Position numbers and translations under genes: made by a program. From contig NC_062250.1 of the NCBI RefSeq assembly GCF_905475465.1, positions 4,486,501 through 4,550,500 of the forward strand: 64,000 bases of DNA, given 5' to 3'. Below are positions 1 to 11,631 of the stretch, in pieces. The notes below the pieces were generated by a model. The model was not told the DNA's origin and did not search any database. It saw only the letters and a list, made by a program, of their open reading frames with translations. The DNA is from Pieris napi. Lineage: Eukaryota > Arthropoda > Insecta > Lepidoptera > Pieridae. The first letter of the stretch is position 1. Each line of letters starts with the position of its first letter.

Positions 1-444
1 CCGGGGTTTGCACTCACGACAAATTTTATATACTGGTGTACATTTACTAATGTGATAAAATTCTTAACAAAAATAAGCTTAAAATTTAAGTAGCTTTAAA
101 TGTACAAATTTTGAAACCTAATTTCAAGAAATCGCTTTTAGCATCCAAATTTAATCCCTCCAAAAGACAAAAATAACAGCAATGAGTTAAGTCTTCCTAA
201 TGCAGCAAAATGCATCCTGTAACTCAAGATGAGTTTTTTCGCCGACAATCCGATCAGTAAGGTGAGTGCCGCCATCTTGCGAACATGTGGGAGACGCACC
301 CCATGACCTAATGAGAGCTATATTTAGTTCACCATATGTTAATAGGGTTCTTAGAGGTGTAGCAGATTTAAAAGCCACTGTCAAAACATTCGAACCCTTT
401 CTAGACTATTGCAAGTTCTCATTGAATCTCAGTTTAATAAATTA
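1..444. other. Unassigned AT-rich DNA
   Basis: No recognisable gene. A GC-richer patch near 240-310 is open on both strands (65 codons on the minus strand, 60 on the plus) and contains a donor-like AAG|GTGAGT at about 258-263. Neither reading resembles a family I know. Confidence 0.4.
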
Positions 445-756
445 CTAGCTGAACCGGCAAACGTTTGTTTTGTTCAATAAAAATAACTACATACATATCT
501 ACAATAATTAAAATAGGGGTTGATCGTAGAGGGGTGAATATTAGGAGTTACGTATGTATTTTTATATGTTGTATCATAAAAAAATAAACCTTATCACTTA
601 GGTTTGAAAAAAAAAAATCTTATCACTTAGGTTTGAAAGATAGATAGTAGCCGATTCTCAGACTTACTGAAAAATTAAAAATTTCATAAGAATCGATCGA
701 GCCGTTTCGGAGGAGTATACGAACATTGTGACACGAGAATTTTATATATAAAGAGA
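445..756 (-). mobile_element. Non-autonomous Helitron, group 1
   Basis: Read on the minus strand the element starts with TC after an A and ends with CTAG before a T, the Helitron insertion signature. It carries the group's conserved blocks: CGAGCCGTTTCGGAGGAGTA near the 5' side and CTAGCTGAACCGGCAAACG at the 3' terminus. There is no open reading frame, so Rep/helicase proteins from elsewhere would have moved it. A 20-base block ending GGTTTGAAA occurs twice around 590-640, an internal duplication separated by an A-run. The other group 1 copies are at 24912, 40223 and 48318. Confidence 0.8.
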
Positions 757-2060
757 TAATTTGTACACTCACCTGAAACATAATATTAAATCCATTATTA
801 CGTACACAGTCGCTGTGTGCTTAATTATCGGGTAGTAACTGCGGTGATTTCAATAGAAGTGCTTAAAAACTACGCACTGCCTATATACACAAATTGTTTG
901 ATGAAACAAAAATGTTTTCTTATTAAAGTGAGGATTTTAAATAGATTTTTATGGAGCTTAAGATAAAAGTAACCGTTTGTCATTGTTTAATATTTTACTA
1001 AAAGTTACTTAGTTCTAATGTAATTTCGTCGCTGTAGAATGATAACCTCGTATGTCCAAAGAACAGAACATTACAAATGAAAAAAATGTTTCATTTCGTC
1101 AATGTTCGTTAAAACATTATGTGTTTTTGTCCACAGTTTTGAATGGTAAAAACTACCTATTTATTAATAACATTATACCAGTAAAATTACATAAGAGTCT
1201 AAGAATACAAAATAATTGGTTTTTGACTAGGTTATCATTCTACTGTGACGATTTATGATAACGAATAAAACTCCTTTGATGTCAATGAGTTCTTGTACAT
1301 TTGCTAACGCAATAGAACTAAATAAAGGAGTCTGCGAACCTGTGCATTTTCATTCACCCAGTTCCAGCTGTGTTTTGAATAGATTCCGCCGGCGATTACC
1401 TTCAACTATAACCTATCTCAATACAGGTTGCCTTGAATTTGAGATTTGAACCCCATCCAGACGCATTGTACCTTATAAGAATGCAAATAAAAGGGAGCAA
1501 CTTGTAAATTAGAGCTAAGGTCATCTAATAAAGGGGTTGCATCTAGACTAGAGTGCGCGCTATTTCGTAATGGGGGAATAATTCTAAAGGGCATCCGGTG
1601 AATATTGTGCTAATTGTCAATTCATTTTAGGCATTTCAAAGTTGTATAATGTTCGGCGATATAACAAAAAAAATTAGTTAGAATTTTTAATCAAACTGCA
1701 AAAATACATAGAAATATTGTTGCGATAAATGTGTATAAAAAGATCTTTGCTAAGAAAAAATTCTTTGAACTCATGTTTATAATCATAATTTTATTTATTG
1801 CCAAAAACAGCTTACATAACGTATTCCAGGCTGATGTAGTGAGAATTGTATCAGGAAACTTCCCAGTTACATATATTGTGTAGAAATATCGAGAATTAAT
1901 TACAATAATTTAATTTAATGACGCAAAAAATTAAATTAATTTATGATCGAGTAAGGTAAGTATTAATTTACAACATTGTATCGTACTTATGGCACACAAT
2001 TTAGAATACATTCCACTTCGTGATATATTTTAGGTGTCAACCAGAAAGAGACATTTAAAA
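757..2060. other. Unassigned AT-rich DNA
   Basis: No gene or known repeat recognised. Two overlapping short open frames at 1052-1258 and 1255-1449 have no recognisable motif and look like chance. Confidence 0.4.
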
Positions 2061-2066
2061 AAAAAA

Positions 2067-2365
2067 GGGTGCGTGTACTTATGTACGCGCGTAAGAAGTT
2101 ATACTTCTTTGGCATTATTAAAAATAGTTTTTAATTGCATGCAAATAACTAATTACAATTAAATAACCAAAGACTGGAAAAGGAGTCATTATAGTCAATT
2201 AAGTTCAGTTTACATTTGAAAAATTAAATAAATAAATATTTATTATTATTCTCTTACATTAAGTGTAACATAAATTCTATTATTATTCGAATGTTGTTTT
2301 TAAATTATGTCCAATGCTGTTAATTTTGTGTCATGTGTGTAAAGAAGTATAACTTCAACAATGTG
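2067..2365. repeat. Short interspersed element with palindromic ends
   Basis: The left end has GTGCGTGTACTTATGTACGC, then the interrupted palindrome GAAGTTATACTTC at 2095-2107. The right end has its exact reverse complement at 2344-2356. The interior is AT-rich and non-coding. A related element with core GAAGTGAAACTTC lies at 60808-61262. I read it as a MITE-like family; the target duplication could not be defined. Confidence 0.55.
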
Positions 2366-2369
2366 TATT

Positions 2370-3650
2370 GTAATAAACTTGAATCTATCTGGTTTATACC
2401 TGCTCAAAAACAATATTTTAATACAAAGTTATTTTAAAAATATTCGATTCCAATTTGTATACAAAACCTGATTTAGTAATATTAAAAATACATACGTCTT
2501 AAGACCTATATACCTTTATTTGAATTCCTTTTCAATAAAATATCTGGAGCAAAAATAACAAGCATCCAGTGTGCTTTCAATTTGTGGTCCAGACATAAAA
2601 TGCTTTTCAAATCCATTGTTTCTCTCTAGACGGGACGCAACTTGCCCCTTCCTTTGGGACCTTCGGAGCTGCATTCGTTTTCAATATACTGACGAATTAC
2701 AAACTTGTTTGTTCTGTGATTATATAAATGGCAGAGGGTTTTATGATTTATACCATTGGAATAAGGATCGATAATTTTGAGTGTTGGTACGGTCTGATTC
2801 CATTCAATTATTTAGCACTTCTCAATAGTAAAACCGTTACTCGCAAAGATTTCGCTATGGGAATACTTTTGAATATTGTGTGAGAAAGCGAGTATTATTT
2901 TAACACAATTTATATTGAACATAAACTTGTTAGGATGAACGATTTGTGAGATTTTTTAAGACTAGTTTTTGTATCGATTTGATTTTTATTTTGATCAATG
3001 GTTTGTTCGATAAAAACCATAGAAGCAGCTGTTCCTATGTATACATTGCTTCTCTTTCTAACAGTGCATTTTGAGTATAATGGAGAGAGAGGGAAGACTA
3101 AGTAGGGATGAAGTGAGGGTGCCACGTGAACACGAATAATAGCAATATGAACGCACACATAGATAACACAATCCCCTATTATTTTATCGATTGAAAAGGG
3201 AAATCTTTTAAATTTTCGAATGATTCTAATTAATATAAAGAAGGCTATACTTTCATACAGAGCAAAAATTGCTGTATGTTTCTGCGATAAGTGAGTTTCT
3301 GTTAATTTTGGGCGTTTGATCAATTATCTATTTTTTTACTATATAAATTACAATTAATCTACGTATCAAATCAATGAAGACTTCAACTCACCGTTAAACT
3401 CTCACAATGTATTTATTAACATTAATGAAAAGAATTATTATTCTACAAAAATCTTCTTACTTGTTGTAATTTTGTTTATTACGTTCTTAAAGAGGTTTCC
3501 GTTTTTATTTAGTTTTAGTTTTTACTGTTTGCCGTAGCTGTGTTAGTTTGTAATTTTTATGTTCTAATTTAATATATGTGTGTAAAATTTGTAACGTCAT
3601 ATTTTCTTGTATTTTTAAGAATGCATGTTATTCTAAAACTTTTTTTTTTA
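2370..3650. other. Unassigned AT-rich DNA with one long unrecognised ORF
   Basis: The minus strand at 2910-3323 is open for 137 codons, the longest minus-strand frame in the window. The conceptual product is basic with a hydrophobic stretch early on and no known motif. No splice context or homologue is apparent, so it is not called a gene. Confidence 0.35.
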
Positions 3651-3651
3651 T

Positions 3652-3826
3652 AGAACAAAACGGACAGGAGGCTCACCTGATGGTAGGTGATACCACCGCC
3701 CATGGACACTCTCAATGCCAGAAGGCTCACGAGTGCGTTGCCGGCCTTTAAATAATTGGTACGCTCTTGAAGGATGCTAAGTTGAATTGGTTCGGAAATA
3801 CTTCAGTTGGCAGCTGGTTCCAACTT
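3652..3826 (+). mobile_element. SINE-C fragment (lepidopteran interspersed repeat)
   Basis: Contains the family's typical blocks in order: AGGAGGCTCACCTGATG, GATACCACCGCCCATGGACA, GTGCGTTGCCGGCCTTT, GAATTGGTTCGGAAATACTT and GGCAGCTGGTTCCA. The 3' half seen at 10441-10694 is missing. Further pieces lie at 6023-6103, 25945-26060 and (diverged) 26066-26290. Whether the family is a true SINE or a LINE remnant cannot be settled here. Confidence 0.7.
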
Positions 3827-3869
3827 ATAAATATCTATCGAAGAAATTCTGTAGCAATGCAAACCCATA

Positions 3870-4690
3870 CAAACCTAAAATTAAGCAATTCGCTCAACAA
3901 TTTGGTTAGTTGCACAAAATGAGCACCATTAACAAATATCATCAACTTCCGATTTAGAAAAACAAATAACATCTCGTATTACACTACTTAAACTGTCGTC
4001 AGCCGCCACCCACGGTTTTTTGGTTTTTTAAACAACTAAATAGATTTCCTGTTACAAAAACATTTATTGACTCCAGAATTTAGTTCCCGAATGTCTTGTT
4101 CGAGATGAATGATGGATTTCGAATGACTCTTGATCTCTTGACAGAATGACGCTTCCGATTTTGATGGGAATAATGATGATAAAGAAATATATTCAAATGC
4201 TTTGAGGATACAAGAACCGCTTAAAGAATGTTTAATATTTATTGTAATGATTTTTAATAGCTAAAGTAAATCAAATAAAAGTAAATCAAAAGTAGGTAGA
4301 ACTAAATAATTATATCATAGTACTAATTCAATAGATATTTGAATTTCGAAACAAACCAATGATGAATAATGTGATATTAAATTATAAAGTGCGATAAATC
4401 AGGACCCGACGTCAATTTTTTCTATGTATTTTTTAAAACGGTTGAAGGTCTGGCTTCTAAACACACCTTACGCAGAGTTGGAGATGCTTTTGAGATCTAA
4501 CATACATACACTCACTCATTCATAAATGGGTGTTCCGCGTATTCTGATAAAAATTAGAAAAAATTGTTGTGTATAGTGTAAAACTAATTTGTATGTATGT
4601 ATTCATATGTATTTATCACACATTTTCACTTTATTTTGTTTATAAAAACTTTAATTAATTAATTAAAAACTTGCATTAGACAATTTACAG
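3870..4690. other. Unassigned AT-rich DNA
   Basis: No gene or known repeat recognised. Confidence 0.35.
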
Positions 4691-4691
4691 T

Positions 4692-4977
4692 GAGCAGTGT
4701 TGGCCTAGTGGCTTCAGGGTGCGACTCTCATACCTGAGGTCGTAGGTTCGATCCTCGGCTGTGCACCAATGGACTTTCTTTCTGTGTGCGCATTTAACAT
4801 ATTTTGCTCGAATGGTGAAGGAAAACATCGTGAGGAAACCGACATGTCTTAGACCCAAAAAGTTGACGGCGTGTGTCAGGCACTGGAGGCCTACTTGCCT
4901 ATTAGATTTAAAATTGATCATGAAACAGATCCAGAAATCTGAGGCCAAGACCTAAAGAGGTTGTAGCGCCACGAATT
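4692..4977 (+). mobile_element. SINE-A, full-length
   Basis: A tRNA-derived SINE. The head has an A box (TTGGCCTAGTGGC) and a B box (GGTTCGATCCT, matching GGTTCGANNCC), the two internal RNA polymerase III promoter elements. The body contains GGTGAAGGAAAACATCGTGAGG and the 3' end the conserved GGTTGTAGCGCCAC. The flanks share CAATTTAC, a plausible target-site duplication. There are about fifteen copies of this family in the window. It resembles tRNA-derived SINEs described from butterflies and moths; the exact family name is not assignable by eye. Confidence 0.88.
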
Positions 4978-4984
4978 GTTTTAT

Positions 4985-5650
4985 TTGGCAATTTACCACT
5001 GAATAAGCACTTAGGTTTACTTATTTACAACCAGTTCACCTCTTTGACTCCCTTTTTATTTGAAGTTAATCTATGAAGTACGACTTTGCGGCTTATATTT
5101 GCAGCACACCTATCCTATTTTATTGATACACACCATAGTCGTAATAGATACTTTAATCAATAGAATTAAGACCTACCTCATAGAAATTCCCACATAAATT
5201 TACGCTACTTGATTTTTGTGCTTATCTGTTCATCAAAGTAAGTTTTATACCCAATATATCAAATTTACAAGAATTTAGAATCGAGCTGATGGTGCGTGGG
5301 CAGTGATGTTAATCGGCGATCTTTTGTACGAATCGGTTAAACGGTTCACCGGTTATATCATATAACATATTAATCATATCAAGTTCATTATTTGGTGTTG
5401 GTAGATGTTTCATTTAGGTAGAAACTTTGACGTTTTGACGACTTTTTTATCAACCATTTTCTTATAAAACAAAATATTCACTATCGATACTTCATACTTT
5501 TACTTACAATTTTAAAAATTTGTCACCCGTTTATAATAAAAAAAATTGATATCGATAATTTGTTAATTGAATACGCATAAAACAAGTAAAAGGGACAAGC
5601 TGTTCACGGCAATTCCATGAATGGACACATTGCTAGAAAGCGCACAAAAT
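4985..5650. other. Unassigned AT-rich DNA
   Basis: No gene or known repeat recognised. Confidence 0.35.
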
Positions 5651-5653
5651 TTT

Positions 5654-6004
5654 ACGACTCATTGGTCTAGTGGTTACTACCCCTGACTGCAAATCAATGG
5701 GTCCCGGGTTCGCTCCCCGGCTGAGACGAACATCGATGTGATGAGCATTTGGTGTTGTGCTTAGGTCTTGGGTGTTTAAATATGTATTTATATTTTATAT
5801 GGTGGCGTAGTCCTGCTCTTTCGTGAATTTTGTATACGTTGTTGACATTCATAAGCATGCTCTAAGAAGCATCTAAATTGAATAAACGTATTTTGATTTG
5901 ATTTGATATATGTCTATCTATCTATAATATGTATGTATATTCGTTGCCTAGTACCCATAACACAAGCTTCACCAGCTTAGCATGGGACTAGGTCAATTGT
6001 GTGA
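5654..6004 (+). mobile_element. SINE-B, split by a LINE tail
   Basis: The head starts ACGACTCATTGGTCTAGTGG (A box) and has a diverged B box (GGTTCGCTCCC). The body carries ATCGATGTGATGAGCATTTG and the 3' part GCCTAGTACCCATAACACAA. Compared with the copy at 10734-10967, about 114 bp of unrelated sequence interrupts it at 5793-5906; the two halves otherwise align end to end. Confidence 0.85.
5793..5906 (+). mobile_element. 5'-truncated LINE tail nested in SINE-B
   Basis: The insert begins about ATTTTATATGGTGGCGTAG and ends in AATAAACG followed by a short TTTGATTTGATTTGA run, the A-poor simple tail seen on many lepidopteran LINEs. It is non-coding and very short, as expected of a severely 5'-truncated insertion. 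Its exact borders are blurred by shared TAT bases. Confidence 0.65.
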
Positions 6005-6022
6005 ATTGTCTATTAAAAAAAA

Positions 6023-6103
6023 AAGCTCGTGCGTAAAGTAAAGTAAAGTGCGTTGCCGACCTTTTAAGAATTAGTACGCTATTTTCTTGAAGGACTCTAA
6101 GTA
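6023..6103 (+). mobile_element. SINE-C fragment
   Basis: Retains GTGCGTTGCCGACCTTTTAA, GTACGCTATTTTCTTGAAGG and then CTCTAAG. It is the middle part of the family only, just downstream of SINE-B. Confidence 0.6.
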
Positions 6104-6114
6104 TTTCTAATGGA

Positions 6115-6825
6115 TGTTTGTATATTGTATGTCTTTATATAAAATATACATTATACAAGCCATTGGCAAAAGTAAAATGATCTACCGCTTTGACTTATAA
6201 TATAATTCCCTTTTAGAAGTCACTAAAAGGTTTCTTTAAGTCAGTTCTTGTGAAGTGTAGAACAATATTAAAATCAAATAAGCTGAATTCTTCAAAAATT
6301 ATAATGGTGCATATTTGTTTGGAAGCACTTTGATCTATAGAGTTAAAATACGTCACGTTCCAATATGTCAAAACTGTCAAAAATAGTGTTTAGGTATGTC
6401 ATAGTTTAGTGCTAAAATTTCCCCTCCAGGTACAGAAGATCTCGATCTCCAACAAAGATGTTATCGTTTTCGTAAATTATTAAAAGGATAGATACTAGGA
6501 CTACCGTGGACACAGCTTTGATTTACGGGAAATAAAATTTGGGTTGTCCCTGCGCAATTAAAATATTTAAAGAAGCTCCCCACAGTGGGTGGTGGGCGAC
6601 AGTTCTCACAAACCTATTAAATATAATTCTATTTGTTTTTTTACGGCGTGTTGATTTACTGTTGCGGACATTCGGTGTCTTTTGACGTTCGAGTGATTGG
6701 CGGCGCCTGTATTGTTTATAATAGATGGTAAATGAAAGCTTTCGTTTGTTTCGGTGTATTTGTACAAGATAAACAGTGTGACATCTAAAATTTATTTATT
6801 ACAAAAATAGATACATTATCCTTAC
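6115..6825. other. Unassigned DNA
   Basis: No gene recognised. A GC-richer patch at about 6645-6715 stands out against the AT-rich background but has no recognisable coding or repeat identity. Confidence 0.35.
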
Positions 6826-6828
6826 AGA

Positions 6829-7159
6829 CTATGCCAATACGATAATGTCCAGAAACATTAAATAAAATATAATAAAGTACATATATAATATTAAACATAA
6901 TATACACAATATCGCTACTGTGAATTCACTCTGCGAACATATAGATATGTCGATAGTGTCGGAGACAGCATTCAGTAGGCGCAACGTCTTTGATAACGGA
7001 GATCTGTGCAACAGACTGGCTCTTGCCCTTGGTATCGCAAAAAAACCTAGGCCTTCCCCGTCGCACATATCCCATAGGTACTAAGAAACCCAGTTCTTGG
7101 AGTACACTTGGGTTGTACACTACACCCCTCAAAACTTTCAGTAGGTACGTAGTTGGCAA
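6829..7159 (-). pseudogene. LINE reverse-transcriptase C-terminal remnant
   Basis: Two overlapping minus-strand frames together give the C-terminal tail of a non-LTR retrotransposon ORF2. The upstream frame reads LRGVVYNPSVLQELGFLVP up to RRGRP; the downstream frame continues with AIPRARASLLHRSPLSKTLR and LLNAVSDTIDI. The change of frame near 7040-7060 shows a frameshift. Such tails (short Arg/Pro patch, SPL...LRxLN) follow the reverse transcriptase domain in several insect LINEs. No catalytic domain remains, so it cannot encode an enzyme. The family assignment is from memory of similar tails. Confidence 0.7.
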
Positions 7160-7164
7160 ACTGT

Positions 7165-7780
7165 GAGTCCCGTCTGGTTTCTAATTTATTTTACGCCACC
7201 ATCCCTAAGACAAATAATGTTGGATATAGGTTTAGATCAGTGTTTCACAACGTTTTTGCTGCCTTATTTTTTATATTGAAAAAAAAAATTGTTGACTAAA
7301 GAAACTTTAATGATAGGTTTTATGAAGAAATCACTAGGAAGTTAACGAAACACAGTAAGTAAATGTTATTACATATAATGTAAACCTGAAATTCAAATTC
7401 CAAATAACTTTAGTTAGTTTTGGAATAACCTTAACAATCAAATTGCCCCCTCGTGGGCCCCACGTTGGGAAACATTGGTTTAGATTATAGTTTGCAAGTT
7501 CCAGCTAATTTGTTAAATTCTTGTAAAATAATATTACATTATGATTTATTAGATGAACAATTGTTAGATAAAAATGTAAGGTGGTAGAGTGTGAACCAGT
7601 TATAAACCGAGCTAAATACGAGTAGATGCAATTGTAGGAAAAAAACAAGTGACGCTACAACTCTTGATTTTGACGTCTGATTTCTTGATTTTTGTTCATA
7701 ATAGGTGATCAGCCATCTATGGCTGATATACGAGAGAGACGTCGTGTCTTATTATTTATATAAACCTTAGATATATTTAA
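7165..7780. other. Unassigned AT-rich DNA
   Basis: No gene or known repeat recognised. Confidence 0.35.
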
Positions 7781-7783
7781 GGC

Positions 7784-8075
7784 TGAGCATTGTTGGCCTA
7801 GTAACTTCAGCGTGCGACTCTCATCCCTGAGGTAATAGGTTCGATCCCCGGCTGTGCATCAAATGACTTTTTTTCTATGTGCGCATTGAACATTCGCTCG
7901 AACAGTGAAGGAAAAAATCGTGAGGAAACAGGCTTCCCTTAGACCCAAAAAGTCAACGGCGAGCGTCAGGCACAGAAGGCTGTTCACCACTTGCCTATTA
8001 GATTGCCAAATGATCATGAAACAGATACAGAAATCTGAGGCCCAGACCTGAAAAGGTTGTAGCGCCATTGATTTT
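7784..8075 (+). mobile_element. SINE-A, full-length
   Basis: The B box is GGTTCGATCCC, followed by the family body and a 3' end GGTTGTAGCGCCATTG. The flanks share TATATTTAAG (10 bp), a clear target-site duplication. The minus strand is open for 134 codons across and beyond this copy; that frame is a shadow of the SINE. Confidence 0.88.
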
Positions 8076-8079
8076 TTTA

Positions 8080-10065
8080 TATTTAAGATTATGTTAGTTA
8101 GTTTTTCACCACTAATTAAATTCGTTAAATACGTTTGTATCGTAAAACTTATAACACAGATGCATTTTATTATACAGATAATATTCTCATGTCTAAAGTA
8201 TTGGAGAAATCCTCTGTAATTCACATTCACAAATACATGTTTAAGCCTTTGTGTTTCTAGCAAACAGCTATAACTTACAAGCTGTGCCGATAACAGGCAA
8301 GTTATGATATCATGACAATTAATTGCCGGTCCTCGTCATTCAAAGAAAACCTATAAAGACAGCCGTCCAAATGTCAACATTCATAACCGATCTTATCAAA
8401 CAGTACACAATAACCATTAAATAAATCCTATTATAAACGATATGTGAAATGCATTGTCAGCATGACGCGAACTTCAAATTAATCCGAGGGTTATAATAGT
8501 TTTGTCTCAGTGTTGTGACGAACATTTTTGTGAGCCCAGCATGTGGCTCGCTGACAGTTCACCGTTTGGAAGCAGTATTGAAGCACTGAATTAGCATAAT
8601 ATTACGATCGTTCTTAACCCTTGAGAGCATAAAAGTTTATAGCTCGAATGCGCATGTCATCGATCGGGATAAATTTGCATTAGTGTTTTAAATCATTGCG
8701 AACATGCCTCACTACTTTATCTATTGCAATAACTCGGGGCGTTAAAAAGCCGTGCATCGTAATTGAATAAAATTAGCCAATAAAGCTCGCTTGTCGAACT
8801 ACAATGGGACACCGCTTTCAATGCTCGTAAAGCAGTGTTATTTAGTGGTGTATTCGAGAATCTACATATAGAAGTCTCAATACGCTTGGTACATTAACAT
8901 GTGTTCATAGAAGCGCGGGCCGACGATTATTTTACAGATGTGACAACTTACTTGTGGTAACAATGCTAGAAGGAGGCAATAGGCTTGTTTATAGTTTTCG
9001 CTGTTTTATTTATGTGTATTTGTTATGGTCATTGCCAACTATTTATTCGTAGAATTATATTGAATTACTGATATATCCAAAGTATATCGTTACAATTGGA
9101 TTAAATCCTTTTATTTATAAATATAATTTAAAGTAGTATTCTTCACTTTCTGTCACATTGTACAGTGTTCTTGTTGAAACAGTGTAATTCAAATGATTTA
9201 GCTAAGTATTTTAATAAGAATATAATATATATAGCTATAAGTTGTTAATAACAATAGTGACAATTATATATGTGTATATATATTTATATACAATGTCTCT
9301 TCACTGAGACAACATTACGATCTAGCCTAACTTAAGACTAATAAGTAATTTAAGTCTAACCTAATTTACTAACATATATTTAACATAAGAAACTGTAAGT
9401 AGTGTTCAATAACACTAATTTTATTTTTTTCATTCATTAAGGGGGAAATCACTCTGTTCTTGTGTTCTATATTTTAACTAACCACTATTTAGCACTTAAG
9501 ACTAACCTGCACCAACAGTAATTCACACATTCAAATAGTTTTGTCCTTTTCAATCTTCTCACTATGCCCGTAGTTTCAATTGAAACAACCATAGACCATT
9601 ATATTTAATATACACAATAATTTTCATTACTAAATTTGACTATAAAATCATAGATTGTGAACAAACAGCGACGCAAGATTCCTTCGGAAACAGATTATAA
9701 TAATTGCATGGCGAATATAACAAAGTATATTATTAAAGGCATTTTTCTCATCACATACGTCATTTCAATATTACACTTAAGTACACTGAATTATAAATAC
9801 ACTCATAATTTACGTACAATTGTATCAAATTAGCTATTAAGTGCAGTCGTCGATGACACGCGCGTAGCCGCGGGGCATCTCGAAAACAAGAAGTCTTCAT
9901 CAAGAACCTGTTTGTTTGTTCTCTTTTGTGTGATCGATAAATAACACAATTGGAAGTCGAGAATTTTTAATTATAGATACAATAAAACAAAATTTCAAAA
10001 CGAATGTCTTTTAACACCGCTGGCTATTTCTACTAATTATCTGTTTAGAATATACATGTTAATAA
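8080..10065. other. Long unassigned stretch
   Basis: No gene or recognised repeat. 8320-8980 is less AT-rich and less repetitive than its surroundings and could hold conserved regulatory DNA; only a cross-species comparison could show that. 9180-9300 is AT-simple. Confidence 0.35.
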
Positions 10066-10070
10066 AAAAA

Positions 10071-10356
10071 ATCAATGGCGCTACAACCTTTTTAGGTCTG
10101 GGCCTCAGATTTCTGTATCTGTTTCATGCTCATTTGTTACTCTAATAGGCAAGTCATCAGCCTTCTGTGCCTGACGCACGCCGTCGACTTTTTGGGTCTA
10201 AGGCAAGCCGGTTTCCTCACGATGTTTTCCTTCACCGTTCGAGCGAATGTTAAATGCGCACATAGAAAAGAAATCCATTGGTGCACAGCCGGGGATCGAA
10301 CCTACGACCTCAGGGATAAGGGTCGCACACTGATGTCACTTGGCAACGCTGCTCTA
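10071..10356 (-). mobile_element. SINE-A, full-length
   Basis: Minus-strand copy with B box GGTTCGATCCC and a 3' end at about 10071. The flanks share TATACAT-TTAATAAA with one mismatch, a target-site duplication of about 16 bp. An 88-codon plus-strand frame runs across it and is a shadow. Confidence 0.88.
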
Positions 10357-10440
10357 TTACTATTATACATTTTAATAAAGGGATTACTATAATACCTAGT
10401 CTGTGTCTAACAATAGTATTTGGGTATTGTTTTTAATCTA

Positions 10441-10694
10441 ACAAGAGGCAGGAAGCTCACCTGATGTTGAGTGATACCGCCGCCGATAGACTCACATTGC
10501 CAGAAGGCTCGCATGTGCTTTGCCGCGCTTTTCAGAATTGGTACGCTCTTTTCTTGAAGGAACCTAAGTCGAATTGGTTCGGAAATACTTCAATGGGCAG
10601 CTGGTTCCACATAGTGGTTGCACGGCAAAACTGCCTTAAGAAACGCAATGTTGTGGAACGACGGATTTCGAAGTGATGGCACCATTGGCGAAAT
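10441..10694 (+). mobile_element. SINE-C, the longest copy here
   Basis: Carries all family blocks: GAAGCTCACCTGATGTTGAG, TTGGTACGCTCTTTTCTTGA, GAATTGGTTCGGAAATACTT, GGCAGCTGGTTCCACATAGT and TTGTGGAACGACGGATTTCG. It begins a tight cluster with SINE-A on the left and SINE-B on the right. Confidence 0.75.
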
Positions 10695-10733
10695 AAAAAA
10701 ATTCATTCAAAGTTTTTATATGATTGGACATTT

Positions 10734-10967
10734 CACACCAATTGACCTAGTCCCTTGCTAAGCTGGTGAAGCTTGTGTTATGGGTACTAGGCAACGGATA
10801 TACATACATATTAAAGATAGATAGACATGTAAATACATATTTAAACACCCAAGACCTAAGCACAAAACCAAATGCTCATCACATCGATGTTTGTCTCAGC
10901 CGGGGATAGAACCCGGGACCCATGGATTCGCAGTCAGGGGTACTAACCACTAGACCAATGAGCCGTC
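10734..10967 (-). mobile_element. SINE-B, uninterrupted copy
   Basis: Minus strand: the head GACGGCTCATTGGTCTAGTGG has a good A box, and the B box GGTTCTATCCC is slightly diverged. It then runs unbroken through the ATCGATGTGATGAGCATTTG block to the 3' block ending in GGACTAGGTCAATTGG. It served as the reference for the interrupted and deleted copies at 5654 and 17969. Confidence 0.85.
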
Positions 10968-10974
10968 TATCTAA

Positions 10975-11630
10975 AGTCACAGAACTCTAAATAATTAATA
11001 CAGTACAGGCAAAACTTTTAATTAGAACAGATTTTGATATAATAATTAACTTTATTTGCCTATTCACAATATTGCATGTTACAGGTGTATGTATTCACCA
11101 TATTTGTGAGAGGCTGGTGCCTATAATAGGACTATGGAAGTCCTGTGTTCACCAGCCTTCCATCGCAGATAGAAAATATGCAAAGAGATGAATACAACGA
11201 CTAGACTAAAGTAACAAACAAAACAATATATGTATACAAATTTTATGCGTAGACTACAAGTGTTACGTGTGAAGCCACATGCAAAACCGTAGTTCGATAT
11301 AAAAGACCTAATTAGACTGCCGCGACATGTCTCTCCTTTGAATAAAACATGTAATAAAGAGGAGAATGAATTATCGATATTGAGTGCACTAAATTAAACA
11401 TGCAGATGGAGACATCACTAAGATAATTTATGTTGTAAATTTGTCGTTGCCAATTGCCGACAAAGAATAACTTATACGACAACTTAATTGTAACATACTC
11501 GTCATATGGGTTCGATATCCGATGATACAGGTAGGCTGATCCTTAACTTAATGTAAAATTTAACCTTTGTACCCTGGATGGGAGTCGTCGAGGGAACTTC
11601 TTATACTTACCACGTTTAGTTACCAAACGA
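10975..11630. other. Unassigned DNA with a nested hairpin
   Basis: No gene recognised. A double inverted repeat lies at 11111-11158: AGGCTGGTG pairs with CACCAGCCT, and inside it AGGACT pairs with AGTCCT. Confidence 0.4.
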
Positions 11631-11631
11631 G

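Noticed and set aside
2910..3323. 137-codon minus-strand open frame as a gene
   Set aside because: No motif, no splice or promoter context, strongly AT-driven composition; a frame of this size can occur by chance in 64 kb.
7859..8263. 134-codon minus-strand open frame as a gene
   Set aside because: It is the complement of a SINE-A; the same FLGLRxxxFLTxFSFTVRANVxCAHR-like reading recurs over the SINE copies at 4692, 10071, 14049, 39719 and 60050.
9293..9320. Hairpin TGTCTC-ttcact-GAGACA
   Set aside because: Six-base arms are expected by chance many times in 64 kb.
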